Below are positions 8,298 to 17,792 of a stretch of DNA of 64,000 nucleotides, in pieces (the stretch's first letter is position 1; every line of letters begins with the position of its first letter). The stretch is taken from the NCBI RefSeq assembly GCF_009749395.1, contig NZ_WBIR01000010.1, positions 1 through 64,000 on the forward strand. Direction: 5' to 3'. The position numbers were made by a program, and so were the translations under genes. Source of the stretch: Agromyces salentinus (GTDB lineage: Bacteria; Actinomycetota; Actinomycetes; Actinomycetales; Microbacteriaceae). The notes under the pieces are model-generated. The model saw only the letters and a program-made list of their open reading frames with translations, was not told the origin of the DNA and did not search any database.

Positions 8298-9974
8298 GTG
8301 CCCGCAACCCCCGACGCGCACGCCCGTCCCGCCGCGATCATCGTCGGGGCCGGCCTGTCCGGTCTCGTCGCCGCCGCCGAACTCGTGGACGCCGGCAAGC
8401 GCGTCCTGATCCTCGATCAGGAGCCCCCGGCGAGCCTCGGCGGGCAGGCGCACTGGTCGTTCGGCGGGCTGTTCCTCATCGACTCGCCCGAGCAGCGCCG
8501 CATGGGCGTCAAGGACTCGCTCGACCTGGCCAGGCAGGACTGGGACGGCACCGCGGGGTTCGACCGCGACGAGGACGAATGGGGCCGGCGCTGGGCCGAG
8601 GCCTACCTCGACTTCGCCGCCGGCGAGAAGCGGGCCTGGCTGCACCAGAAGGGCGTCCGCTTCTTCCCGATCGTCGGATGGGCCGAACGCGGCGGGTACA
8701 ACGCCATCGGGCACGGCAACTCGGTGCCGCGATTCCACATCACCTGGGGCACCGGTCCGGGCGTGCTCGCGCCGTTCATCGCGCGCGTCAAGGCGGGCGA
8801 GGCCGCCGGCCTCGTCGAGTTCCGGCACCGCCACCGCGTGGATGAGCTGATCGTCGAGGGCGGCGCGGTCGTGGGCGCCCGCGGGTCGGTGCTCGCCCCC
8901 GACACCGCCGGGCGCGGCGAATCCAGCAACCGCGACGCCATCGGCGACTTCGAGGTGCGTGCGCCGGCCGTCGTCGTGGCCTCGGGCGGCATCGGCGGCA
9001 ACCACGAACTCGTGCGCGAGTTCTGGCCCGAACGGCTCGGCACGCCGCCCGAGCACATGCTCTCGGGGGTCCCGGCGCACGTCGACGGCCGCATGCTGCC
9101 GATCTCGGAGCGGGCGGGCGCGCGGCTCGTGAACGGCGACCGCATGTGGCACTACACCGAGGGCATCACCAACTGGGACCCGGTGTGGCCCATGCACGGC
9201 ATCCGGATCCTCCCCGGCCCGTCCTCGCTCTGGTTCGATGCCGAGGGGCGTCGGATGCCGGTACCGCTGTTCCCCGGATTCGATACGCTCGGCACGCTCG
9301 AGCACATCCAGAAGACCGGGTACGAGCACACGTGGTTCGTGCTGACCCAGAAGATCATCGAGAAGGAGTTTGCCCTGTCCGGGAGCGAGCAGAACCCCGA
9401 CCTCACCGGCAAGGACGTGAGGCTCCTCGCCGAGCGGCTCGGCTCGGGCGCGACCGGTCCCGTCGAGGCGTTCAAGGAGCACGGCGTCGACTTCGTCGTC
9501 GCCGACACCCTCGACGAGCTGCTCTCGGGCATGCGCGCACTCTCCACCGAGGTCGAGCTCGACACGGAGAACGTCGAGCGGGAGATCCTCGCGCGCGACC
9601 GGGAGGTCGCGAACGAGTTCTCGAAGGACCTCCAGCTGACCGCGGTCCGCGGCGCCCGCAAGTACCGCGGCGACAAGCTCATCCGCGTCGCGACCCCGCA
9701 CCGCATCCTCGACCCGAAGGCGGGGCCGCTCATCGCGGTGAAGCTGCACATCCTCACCCGTAAGAGCCTCGGTGGCATCCAGACCGACCTCGACGCGCGC
9801 GCCCTCGCCGCGGACGGCACGCCGGTGTCGGGCCTGTACGCCGTCGGCGAGGCCGCCGGGTTCGGCGGCGGCGGGGTGCACGGCTACCGCGCGCTCGAGG
9901 GCACGTTCCTCGGCGGATGCCTCTTCACCGGGCGAACCGCGGGGCGGGCGATCGCGCGCACGTCGACGGAGTAG
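8298..9974 (+). CDS. FAD-binding dehydrogenase (fumarate reductase/KsdD-like)
   Basis: The 558-residue flavoprotein has an N-terminal Rossmann FAD motif (VGAGLSGLVAAAEL), a GG[QA]-type loop after the first strand pair, and a C-terminal FAD contact region GFGGGGVHGYRALEGTFLGG. These features place it with actinobacterial FAD-binding dehydrogenases related to fumarate reductase flavoproteins and 3-ketosteroid dehydrogenases. The substrate cannot be assigned. GTG at 8298 is preferred because AAGGAG sits just upstream and the FAD motif begins about 15 residues later. It lies 47 bases after the haemoglobin gene and may be cotranscribed. Confidence 0.88.
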   Translation: MPATPDAHARPAAIIVGAGLSGLVAAAELVDAGKRVLILDQEPPASLGGQAHWSFGGLFLIDSPEQRRMGVKDSLDLARQDWDGTAGFDRDEDEWGRRWAEAYLDFAAGEKRAWLHQKGVRFFPIVGWAERGGYNAIGHGNSVPRFHITWGTGPGVLAPFIARVKAGEAAGLVEFRHRHRVDELIVEGGAVVGARGSVLAPDTAGRGESSNRDAIGDFEVRAPAVVVASGGIGGNHELVREFWPERLGTPPEHMLSGVPAHVDGRMLPISERAGARLVNGDRMWHYTEGITNWDPVWPMHGIRILPGPSSLWFDAEGRRMPVPLFPGFDTLGTLEHIQKTGYEHTWFVLTQKIIEKEFALSGSEQNPDLTGKDVRLLAERLGSGATGPVEAFKEHGVDFVVADTLDELLSGMRALSTEVELDTENVEREILARDREVANEFSKDLQLTAVRGARKYRGDKLIRVATPHRILDPKAGPLIAVKLHILTRKSLGGIQTDLDARALAADGTPVSGLYAVGEAAGFGGGGVHGYRALEGTFLGGCLFTGRTAGRAIARTSTE

Positions 9975-10001
9975 TCCGCTGGGGTTCCGGGCGCGTCCGG
10001 T

Positions 10002-10071
10002 GTCAGGCCTCGAGCGTCAGGCCTCGAGCGTCAGGCCTCGAGCGTCAGGCCTTGAGCGTCAGGCCTTGAGC
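10002..10071. repeat. Five tandem 14-bp repeats
   Basis: Five head-to-tail 14-base units begin at 10002, 10016, 10030, 10044 and 10058. The first three read GTCAGGCCTCGAGC and the last two GTCAGGCCTTGAGC. The last unit contains the stop codon of the reverse-strand gene ending at 10059; the others fill the gap between two convergent genes. Confidence 0.95.
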
Positions 10072-10739
10072 GTCCAGGGCTTGCGTCGCACGAGCACGTG
10101 GCCACGGCGGGAGCTCAGGCGCGTCCACGGCCCGGTCTCGAACAGGCGGACCGGGTCCTCGCCCAGGAACCCGAGGCTGAACGCCGCGAAGGCCGCGCCC
10201 GTGGGGATGTACTCGACGCCCTCGACGCCGCGGCCCCAGACCTCGGACCGCACGCGCTGGACGAGCTGCTCCCCCGTGCCGGCCGGAATGGCCTCGGCCA
10301 CTTCGTCGATGCCGGCCCGAGCGGCGGCCTCGAGCGTCGCGGCATCCGTCTCGCCCAGCGGGCGCCATCCGCCCCGTGGCGGCGAGATGCCCGCCCAGGT
10401 CACGGTGTTGACCTCCGGCGGACGGGACATCGACACCGGGCGTGACTCGTCGTCCTCGCCGAGCTCGCCACGGGCACGGACGATGCGTTCGACGAGCGAG
10501 CGCATCGGCACGACGGAATCGAAGTCGTCGGTGTCCTCGAGGGCGAACGTGCGGAGGCCCAGGACGGTCGGCGACTCGTCGAGGATGCCGCGCGGGTACA
10601 GGATCGCCGTATACACGGCAAGGATGCCCGAGCCGGCGATGAGTCGTACCGACCCGTCTTCGACCCGGCCCGCGCGTTGCAGGTAGGTGTGCAGATCGCC
10701 GAGCGAGAGGCTGTCGGCAAGCGTGATTTGAGAGACCAT
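10059..10739 (-). CDS. Conserved hypothetical protein
   Basis: I do not recognise this 226-residue protein. It has no signal peptide or membrane helix. It begins MVSQITLADSLSLGD, contains a run of hydrophobic strands (LIAGSGILAVYTAIL) and a Trp/Gly-rich middle, and ends in a basic segment before TLKA. Codon use matches the neighbours, which supports a real gene. It is divergent from the TesB-like thioesterase gene, with a 92-base gap that must hold both promoters. The stop codon lies in the first of five 14-bp tandem repeats. Confidence 0.8.
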   Translation of the reverse strand: MVSQITLADSLSLGDLHTYLQRAGRVEDGSVRLIAGSGILAVYTAILYPRGILDESPTVLGLRTFALEDTDDFDSVVPMRSLVERIVRARGELGEDDESRPVSMSRPPEVNTVTWAGISPPRGGWRPLGETDAATLEAAARAGIDEVAEAIPAGTGEQLVQRVRSEVWGRGVEGVEYIPTGAAFAAFSLGFLGEDPVRLFETGPWTRLSSRRGHVLVRRKPWTLKA

Positions 10740-10831
10740 CTGCTGTCTAAACTACCAATTGCGCGGCCGCGTGCGGTTCGACCGCGCTCATCGGTCGCCG
10801 CGGCCTGTCCCCGACCGACATCGGAGTGAAC

Positions 10832-11719
10832 ATGAACGGACCCATCGACGGCCTGTTGAGCACGCTACGGCTCACCGACACCGGCGCGCGAACCAGCGAG
10901 GACATCTTCACCGGCCCGTCGCAGTGGATGCCGCTCGGGCGCGTCTTCGGCGGCCAGGTGCTCGCGCAGTCGCTCATCGCCGCGATGCACACCGTCGACG
11001 AGGACCGCATCCTCCACTCGATGCACGGCTACTTCCTGCGACCGGGCGACGTCGATCATCCGATCACGTTCTCGGTCGACCGCCTCCATGACGGCCGGTC
11101 CTTCTCCACGCGTCGTACACACGCATACCAGAAGGGCGAACCGATCCTCTCGCTCATCGCCTCGTTCCAGACCGAGGACGAGGGCGTGGAGCACCAGCTC
11201 GATATGCCGAGCGACCTGCCGGACCCCGAGTCGTTGCCGTCGACCGCCGACCTCATCGGCCACCTCGACCACGCGATGGCGCAGTTCTGGGCGAACGCCC
11301 GTGCATTCGACGTGCGCCACATCCCCTCGCCCATCTACCTCAGCGTCGAAGGAGACCGGGTGCCGCGGCAGGCCGTGTGGATGCGCGCGGTCGGGCGCCT
11401 GCCCGACGACCCCAAGCAGCACCGCGCCGCGCTCGCCTACGCGAGCGACTACTCGATCCTGGAGCCGGTCCTGCGCGCACACGGGGTTCCGTGGGCGACT
11501 CGCGGGCTTCGCGTCGCAAGCCTCGACCACGCCATGTGGTGGCACCGCGACGCGAGGGTCGACGAATGGCTCCTCTACGTGCAGGAGTCACCCGCCTCGC
11601 AGGGGGGCCGAGGCCTCTCCATCGGTCGCATCTACACGCGCGACGGCCTGCTCGTGGCGAGCGTCGCCCAGGAGGGCATGATCCGCGTTCCCGCGCCGTC
11701 ACCGGGCGCGCCCGCCTGA
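10832..11719 (+). CDS. tesB: Acyl-CoA thioesterase II
   Basis: The 295-residue cytoplasmic enzyme should hydrolyse medium- and long-chain acyl-CoA to free fatty acid and CoA. It has the two-hotdog arrangement of TesB: N-terminal RVFGGQVLAQSL and SMHGYFLRPGD, and a C-terminal ASLDHAMWWHRD with the catalytic Asp motif, then LSIGRIYTRDGLLVASVAQEG. ATG at 10832 is favoured because GGAG lies five bases before it; a GTG at 10826 would add two residues. A small hairpin follows the stop. Confidence 0.94.
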   Translation: MNGPIDGLLSTLRLTDTGARTSEDIFTGPSQWMPLGRVFGGQVLAQSLIAAMHTVDEDRILHSMHGYFLRPGDVDHPITFSVDRLHDGRSFSTRRTHAYQKGEPILSLIASFQTEDEGVEHQLDMPSDLPDPESLPSTADLIGHLDHAMAQFWANARAFDVRHIPSPIYLSVEGDRVPRQAVWMRAVGRLPDDPKQHRAALAYASDYSILEPVLRAHGVPWATRGLRVASLDHAMWWHRDARVDEWLLYVQESPASQGGRGLSIGRIYTRDGLLVASVAQEGMIRVPAPSPGAPA

Positions 11720-11724
11720 CGGCC

Positions 11725-11742
11725 TCGGCGCACTGGCGCCGA
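11725..11742 (+). terminator. Possible short terminator after tesB
   Basis: TCGGCGC at 11725-11731 pairs with GCGCCGA at 11736-11742 across a four-base loop, immediately after the tesB stop. There is no T-tract, so this is a weak call. Confidence 0.4.
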
Positions 11743-11814
11743 CCCGCACTCTCGTTCGAGAATGGCGCAACGGCGCAGGTGCGTCCGTCCCTCGAGCGGA
11801 GAGTGGGCAGGATC

Positions 11815-12309
11815 ATGGCGGATGTCGCAGAACCCAGCAGGCGCGCAGTACTCGCCCTCGGTTCGACCGGCCTCGTGAGCGGTGCGCTGGTCCTCGCAGG
11901 CTGCGCACCGGCCGGGGAGGCGCCGAGCGGCTCGGGCCCCGCATCCACGCCGCCGGAAGGGGAGCCGACACTGGAGAACCCGAGCGAGTCGAACGCCGCC
12001 GACGAGCCGCCCACCGGGGAGGACGTCGCTGCGCTCGCCGACGTGCCGGTCGGCGGGAGCATCGCCGCGACGATCGCCGGCGCGTCCGCCTTGGTCGCCC
12101 AACCGACGGCGGGGCAGGTGGTCGCCTTCAGCGCCATCTGCACGCATCAGGGATGCACGGTCGCGGCGGCCGGCGGCGAGTTGGACTGCCCGTGCCACGG
12201 CTCGAAGTTCGATTCGGCGACCGGCGCGGTGATCAACGGCCCTGCGCAGGAACCGTTGCGCGCCATTCCGGTGTCGATCTCGGGCGACCGCATCGTGGCC
12301 GCGTCCTGA
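11815..12309 (+). CDS. Rieske [2Fe-2S] iron-sulfur lipoprotein
   Basis: The 164-residue protein is exported and anchored outside the membrane. Its N-terminus has twin arginines (SRRAVLALG), a hydrophobic stretch and a lipobox ending in LAGC, which indicates Tat export with lipidation. A Pro/Ser/Glu-rich linker follows. The Rieske domain has both cluster motifs, CTHQGC and CPCHGS, with two Cys and two His ligands, and a C-terminal strand (PLRAIPVSISGDRIV). It resembles stand-alone actinobacterial Rieske proteins rather than the QcrA subunit, which has membrane helices. The electron partner is not evident. Confidence 0.93.
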   Translation: MADVAEPSRRAVLALGSTGLVSGALVLAGCAPAGEAPSGSGPASTPPEGEPTLENPSESNAADEPPTGEDVAALADVPVGGSIAATIAGASALVAQPTAGQVVAFSAICTHQGCTVAAAGGELDCPCHGSKFDSATGAVINGPAQEPLRAIPVSISGDRIVAAS

Positions 12310-12381
12310 CCACGAGGGTCGACGACAGGGGTCCTGCACTACCCGCGGGGCGTGCCGTCGGCCCAGGCCGTCGTGGTGCCG

Positions 12382-12858
12382 TCAACGGCGCCGAAAGCTC
12401 AACGGCTCCTCGAGGTAGGGCGTCCACGCCTCGCGCTCGACGTCGGTGATGCGCCTAGGCCGACCGGAGGCGGCGTCGACGAGCACGATCGTCGTCGACG
12501 CGCGGGTGTGGAGTTCGCGGGGCAGGACGCCCTCGGGCGAGTACACCTCGTACGACACCTCGATGCTGGCGCCTCCGAGATGCCCGATCCAGAGCTCGAC
12601 GTCCAGCGGCTGGCGCCGATACGGGATCGGCGCCAGGTACTCGACCTCCTGGCGCGCGATGAGCGTCAGCGTGCTCGACCCCGGGGTGGCGTCGATGACC
12701 GCAGTGGTGGCGCCCACCGCGTGCTCGGGGGTGTCCTCGTTCATCCAGAACGCCTGGATGCGAGCCTCTTCGAGCAGGCTCAGCATCCGGGCGTTGTTGA
12801 CGTGCCCGTACGCGTCGAGGTCGGACCATCGCAGCGGCGTCGGGACGTGGAGGCGCAT
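12382..12858 (-). CDS. Acyl-CoA thioesterase, 4HBT hotdog family
   Basis: The 158-residue single-hotdog protein carries the catalytic signature RWSDLDAYGHVNNARML, with Asp and His-Val-Asn-Asn as in YbgC/4-hydroxybenzoyl-CoA thioesterases. It probably hydrolyses acyl-CoA or acyl-ACP. The gene begins two bases after the ettA stop and is almost certainly cotranscribed with it. The ATG at 12858 starts directly before the first strand. No regulatory site of its own is visible. Confidence 0.92.
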   Translation of the reverse strand: MRLHVPTPLRWSDLDAYGHVNNARMLSLLEEARIQAFWMNEDTPEHAVGATTAVIDATPGSSTLTLIARQEVEYLAPIPYRRQPLDVELWIGHLGGASIEVSYEVYSPEGVLPRELHTRASTTIVLVDAASGRPRRITDVEREAWTPYLEEPLSFRRR

Positions 12859-12860
12859 GC

Positions 12861-14543
<1,683 letters not shown>

Positions 14544-14548
14544 GTCGC

Positions 14549-15043
14549 CTACCAGTCTATGGGTCGGGTCTGCCCGATGAGACAGCCCCCCGTGCCGAGC
14601 ACGGGCTGCACGGCACCGTGGTAGCCACCCGACTTCGGCCCGTACTGGCCCACCAGGCACTCGTCGTTGAACGAGACCGCGAACTGCACCGAATCCGCAG
14701 GCTCGCCGAGGCTCGTCTGGTCGGAGGTGACCTGCATCGCGGCCTTGTCGAACCCCGCCGCGACGAGTGCGTCGATGAAGTCGCGCCCCTGCGCGCCCGC
14801 GTTCGCCGCCACGACGGACTGGTTCACCTGATCGAAGTACGGCAGGTTGTCGGCGGCCGGGAGATCGGGCCGGAGCCCGACCGGGGCGCTCGTCTCCTGA
14901 TCGCTGGGCGTCGGCCGCGAGGACGCCGATGCGCTCGGTGTCGGAGCTGGGGGCTCCAGCAGGGAACAGCCGGCCAGGAGCACGACGGACAACGCGGCCC
15001 CGGCGATCGCCAGGGCCGCGGAAGAGCCGGTGTGCCGTGCCAT
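14549..15043 (-). CDS. Putative secreted lipoprotein
   Basis: This 164-residue protein has a clear lipoprotein signal: hydrophobic stretch then LLAGC with the modified Cys at about residue 26. A Pro/Ser/Thr-rich linker follows, and a C-terminal domain of about 110 residues holds two further cysteines (NDECLVGQYG and GTGGCLIGQ) that could form a disulfide. I do not recognise a function. It lies directly upstream of ettA on the same strand with a 5-base gap. A GGGGG tract before the ATG is the probable Shine-Dalgarno. Confidence 0.85.
   Translation of the reverse strand: MARHTGSSAALAIAGAALSVVLLAGCSLLEPPAPTPSASASSRPTPSDQETSAPVGLRPDLPAADNLPYFDQVNQSVVAANAGAQGRDFIDALVAAGFDKAAMQVTSDQTSLGEPADSVQFAVSFNDECLVGQYGPKSGGYHGAVQPVLGTGGCLIGQTRPIDW
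14554..14559 (-). promoter_or_regulatory. Possible -10 box for ettA
   Basis: TAGACT on the reverse strand lies 10 bases before the ettA ATG, inside the 3' end of the lipoprotein gene. It would give a very short leader. Confidence 0.35.
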
Positions 15044-15113
15044 GAGACCCCCGTCCGAGCGCGCTGCATGCGCTTCGAAGCGAGTCTAGGTGCAGGCCGA
15101 CGGCCGTCGCCGA

Positions 15114-15689
15114 TCAGAACGGCACGTGCGCGTGCTCGAGGCCGGCCTCGGCTCCGTCCTCCGCCGCATCGGCGTCCAGCCCCTCGTCGCCGGACTCGTC
15201 GACGACATCGGAACGCTCGGGAGAGCCCTCGCGGCCGTCGTCGTCGACCCCGAGCGGCGTCGCCCACCCCGTCGGCACGCCCTCGGCCGACGGGAGCCCG
15301 GTCGCGGCCTCGGCCGGCGACTCCGTCGCTCCACCGCTGTTCTTCGTCAGCGACGTCGTGCCCCAGCTCAGGTCGTGGCCGACCGAGTCGGCCTCGATCT
15401 CGATCGCGGTCCCGTTCCGCTCCCCGCTCTCCCATGCCCGCAGGCGCAGCCGGCCGTGCACGACGACGCGGTCGCCGCGCCGCACCGACACCGCCGCGTT
15501 CTTCGCGAGCTGCCGGAACGCCGAGACCGTGTACCAGTTGGTCTCGCCGTTCTCCCATGTGCCCTTGGCCCGGTCGAAGAACCGTCTCGTCGACGCGAGC
15601 CGGAAGGACGTGATCGGGAGTCCCTGGTTGGTCACGTGCACGCGCGGATCGCCTCCGACGACGCCGATCACCGTGATGTTGTCGGTCAT
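15114..15689 (-). CDS. ssb: Single-stranded DNA-binding protein
   Basis: The 191-residue protein has an N-terminal OB fold of about 110 residues (ITVIGVVGGDPRV, ASTRRFF, NWYTVSAFRQLAKNAAVSVRRGDRVVVHGRL, AIEIEADSVGHDL), which binds ssDNA and coats replication and repair intermediates. The remaining acidic Gly/Asp/Glu tail ends in HVPF rather than the usual DDDIPF or EEPPF, so the partner-binding tip is slightly altered. It probably represents the second actinobacterial Ssb rather than the one beside rpsR. GAGGAG upstream supports the ATG. Confidence 0.93.
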   Translation of the reverse strand: MTDNITVIGVVGGDPRVHVTNQGLPITSFRLASTRRFFDRAKGTWENGETNWYTVSAFRQLAKNAAVSVRRGDRVVVHGRLRLRAWESGERNGTAIEIEADSVGHDLSWGTTSLTKNSGGATESPAEAATGLPSAEGVPTGWATPLGVDDDGREGSPERSDVVDESGDEGLDADAAEDGAEAGLEHAHVPF

Positions 15690-15736
15690 GTCTGCTCCTC
15701 ATTCTCGATGTGGTCGCCGCCGTGGTCGGCGGCGGC

Positions 15737-15782
15737 CGCGGCATCCGGAAGCCTCGTGCCGATTCAGGTTCCGGATGCCGCG
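15737..15782. repeat. 14-bp perfect inverted repeat upstream of ssb and aldo/keto reductase
   Basis: Positions 15737-15750 are perfectly complementary to 15769-15782 with an 18-base spacer. Each arm contains the frequent GCATCCG/CGGATGC motif. It lies in the 241-base divergent region between ssb and the aldo/keto reductase gene; nothing else is recognised there apart from the reductase -10 box. Confidence 0.9.
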
Positions 15783-15918
15783 TGACCCAAGACTCGCTCC
15801 GTCCGGCTGGATGGGTCCGACGATGCGCGCGATCGTGGATCGCCCGTCCCCTTCGCTGTCGGTGGAGGACGGGTCGCCGCTCGGATCGGCGCAGGCGCAT
15901 CGTGTCGGTCGACCGCCA

Positions 15919-15924
15919 TAGAGT
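15919..15924 (+). promoter_or_regulatory. -10 box of leaderless aldo/keto reductase gene
   Basis: TAGAGT lies 6 bases before the ATG at 15931, with no Shine-Dalgarno between. Confidence 0.65.
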
Positions 15925-15930
15925 GATCGC

Positions 15931-16938
15931 ATGAGCTACGAGGCGAATCCGGCACGATACGACACCATGCGCTACAACCGAGTGGGCCGGAGCGGCCTCA
16001 AGCTCCCCGCCCTCTCACTCGGGCTCTGGCACAACTTCGGCCACGACCGCCCCTGGCAGACGCAGCGCGAGATCGTGCGTCGCGCCTTCGACCTCGGCAT
16101 CACGCACTTCGACCTCGCGAACAACTACGGCCCCCCGTACGGCAGTGCCGAGGAGAACTTCGGCCGCATCCTCAGCGCCGACCTGCGCCCCTATCGCGAC
16201 GAGATCATCATCTCGTCCAAGGCCGGCTACGACATGTGGCCCGGGCCGTACGGCGATCACGGGTCACGCAAGTACCTGCTCGCCTCCCTCGACCAGAGCC
16301 TCGGCCGGCTCGGCCTCGACTACGTCGACATCTTCTACTCGCACCGCCCCGACCCCGAGACGCCCATCGAGGAGACGATGGGCGCCCTGGCGAGCGCCGT
16401 CCGCCAGGGCAAGGCGCTCTACGTCGGCATCTCCAACTACTCGCCCGAGCAGACCATCGCCGCAGCGGCCGCGCTCGCCGAGGAGGGGGTCCCGCTCCTG
16501 ATCCACCAGCCTCGCTACTCGATGTTCGACCGCCACATCGAAGACGGCCTGTTCCCGGCCCTCGAGGAGGTCGGGGCCGCGAGCATCGTCTTCTCCCCGC
16601 TCGCCCAGGGCCTGCTGACCGATCGCTACCTGTCGGGCGAGATCCCGTCGGACTCCCGGGCCGCGACCAGCCGGTTCCTCTCCCCCGACCGCATCAGCGA
16701 TGACTACCTCACCCGGATCCGCGGCCTCGCCGAGGTCGCCGAGTCGCGCGGCCAGAGCATCGCCCAGCTGGCCCTCTCGTGGGTGCTGCGCGAGCGACTC
16801 GTCGCCAGCGCGATCATCGGCGCATCCAGCGTGGCGCAGCTCGAGCAGAACGTCGCCGCGCTCGAGTCCGGGCCGCTCACCGACGACGAGATCGCGCGCA
16901 TCGAGCCGTTCGCGGCCCACGGCACCGTCCTCGGCTGA
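15931..16938 (+). CDS. Aldo/keto reductase, glyceraldehyde-3-phosphate reductase type
   Basis: The 335-residue NADPH-dependent oxidoreductase matches the YghZ/MgrA subgroup: MRYNRVGRSGLKLPALSLGLWHNFG, DLANNYGPPYGSAEENFG with the catalytic Asp and Tyr, SSKAGYDMWPGPYG with the catalytic Lys, and YSHRPDP with the catalytic His. The C-terminus has ASIIGASSVAQLEQN for the NADPH phosphate pocket. Family members reduce L-glyceraldehyde-3-phosphate and methylglyoxal-like aldehydes in the cytoplasm. The gene appears monocistronic. Confidence 0.94.
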   Translation: MSYEANPARYDTMRYNRVGRSGLKLPALSLGLWHNFGHDRPWQTQREIVRRAFDLGITHFDLANNYGPPYGSAEENFGRILSADLRPYRDEIIISSKAGYDMWPGPYGDHGSRKYLLASLDQSLGRLGLDYVDIFYSHRPDPETPIEETMGALASAVRQGKALYVGISNYSPEQTIAAAAALAEEGVPLLIHQPRYSMFDRHIEDGLFPALEEVGAASIVFSPLAQGLLTDRYLSGEIPSDSRAATSRFLSPDRISDDYLTRIRGLAEVAESRGQSIAQLALSWVLRERLVASAIIGASSVAQLEQNVAALESGPLTDDEIARIEPFAAHGTVLG

Positions 16939-17011
16939 TCCGGGCCCGCCCGAATCCATGAACGGCACGCCGGGTTCGGGCACGCGGGGTTCGGGCACGC
17001 CGCGCACGGGT

Positions 17012-17035
17012 CCCGGTGCGGAGAGTCGCACCGGG
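17012..17035. repeat. 9-bp inverted repeat abutting a -10 box
   Basis: CCCGGTGCG at 17012-17020 is mirrored by CGCACCGGG at 17027-17035. The second arm ends exactly where the TACTCT -10 box of the next gene begins. It could be an operator or a terminator of the preceding reductase gene. Confidence 0.7.
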
Positions 17036-17041
17036 TACTCT
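17036..17041 (+). promoter_or_regulatory. -10 box of leaderless membrane-protein gene
   Basis: TACTCT lies 7 bases before the ATG at 17049. Confidence 0.65.
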
Positions 17042-17048
17042 GCGGTGC

Positions 17049-17717
17049 ATGCAGTGGTGGAACGATCTCATCTCCTGGCTGACCTCGAGCGAGGCGCAGC
17101 CGACCCTCTTCGCGGGCGCGGTGCTCTTCGTCGCCGTGCTCGCCTCCGGCCTGCTCGCCGCATGGATCGCGAGTTCCGCGGTGCGTCGGGTCGTCGGCCA
17201 GCGTGACGCGGAGCTGAAGACGGCGGCGATCGCGGCCCTGGTCGACGCCGCGACCGAGGCCTCGGTGTGGAACTCGCTCACCCCGCAGGAGCAGGTCCTC
17301 GCCGACCGCACGGTCGGCCAAGCCGACATCCAGGTCCGGATGCTGCCCATCCGGGGTTCGGATGTCGCGGCGAACTGGGCCGCACATCAGCTGCACGAGC
17401 TGAAGCGGGCGTCAGCCACGTTCGGCTACCAGCTCGACCCCGCCGTCGCGGAGTTCCGCGACCGGATGCTCGACTGGCAGCGGCATCCGTCGCGGGCCCG
17501 CAAGCAGTTCCAGAACGACCTGCTGCGCTGGCGCACCCAACGGCAGGAGCCCGAGCAGGCCGCCGTCGAGGAGCAGGACGCGTGGGTCGCCGAGCAGCAC
17601 CACGAACGGTACCGCTCGGCGACCGAGATCGCCCCGAGCACGACGTCCGACACCGCACCGACGCCCACCCAGAGCTCCACGGAGCCCCTCGCGAAGGCCG
17701 ACGACGCCCGCGCCTGA
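17049..17717 (+). CDS. Single-pass membrane protein, function unknown
   Basis: The 222-residue protein starts MQWWNDLISWLTS and has one strong transmembrane helix at about residues 19-40 (LFAGAVLFVAVLASGLLAAWI). A largely helical cytoplasmic region follows, with a middle segment of Arg/Trp (DRMLDWQRHPSRARKQF) and a disordered Thr/Ser/Pro tail. I recognise no catalytic motif. It is conserved-looking in codon use and has a leaderless promoter. It is convergent with nadE across a strong bidirectional terminator. Confidence 0.85.
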   Translation: MQWWNDLISWLTSSEAQPTLFAGAVLFVAVLASGLLAAWIASSAVRRVVGQRDAELKTAAIAALVDAATEASVWNSLTPQEQVLADRTVGQADIQVRMLPIRGSDVAANWAAHQLHELKRASATFGYQLDPAVAEFRDRMLDWQRHPSRARKQFQNDLLRWRTQRQEPEQAAVEEQDAWVAEQHHERYRSATEIAPSTTSDTAPTPTQSSTEPLAKADDARA

Positions 17718-17725
17718 TCGCGCCG

Positions 17726-17777
17726 GAGCGAAGCGCTGGGGCCCTGTCCGTTCGGACGGGGCCCCAGCGCTTCGCTC
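17726..17777. terminator. Bidirectional terminator, 25-bp stem
   Basis: Arms 17726-17750 and 17753-17777 pair along their whole length with one G-T wobble and a two-base spacer. The hairpin separates the convergent membrane-protein and nadE genes and can end both transcripts. No long T-tract is present. Confidence 0.9.
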
Positions 17778-17792
17778 ATGTACGCCTGCGGC

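Noticed and set aside
16976-17004. Short imperfect repeat of GGGTTCGGGCACGC
   Set aside because: Only two copies and GC-rich low complexity; no sign of a mobile element or regulatory function.
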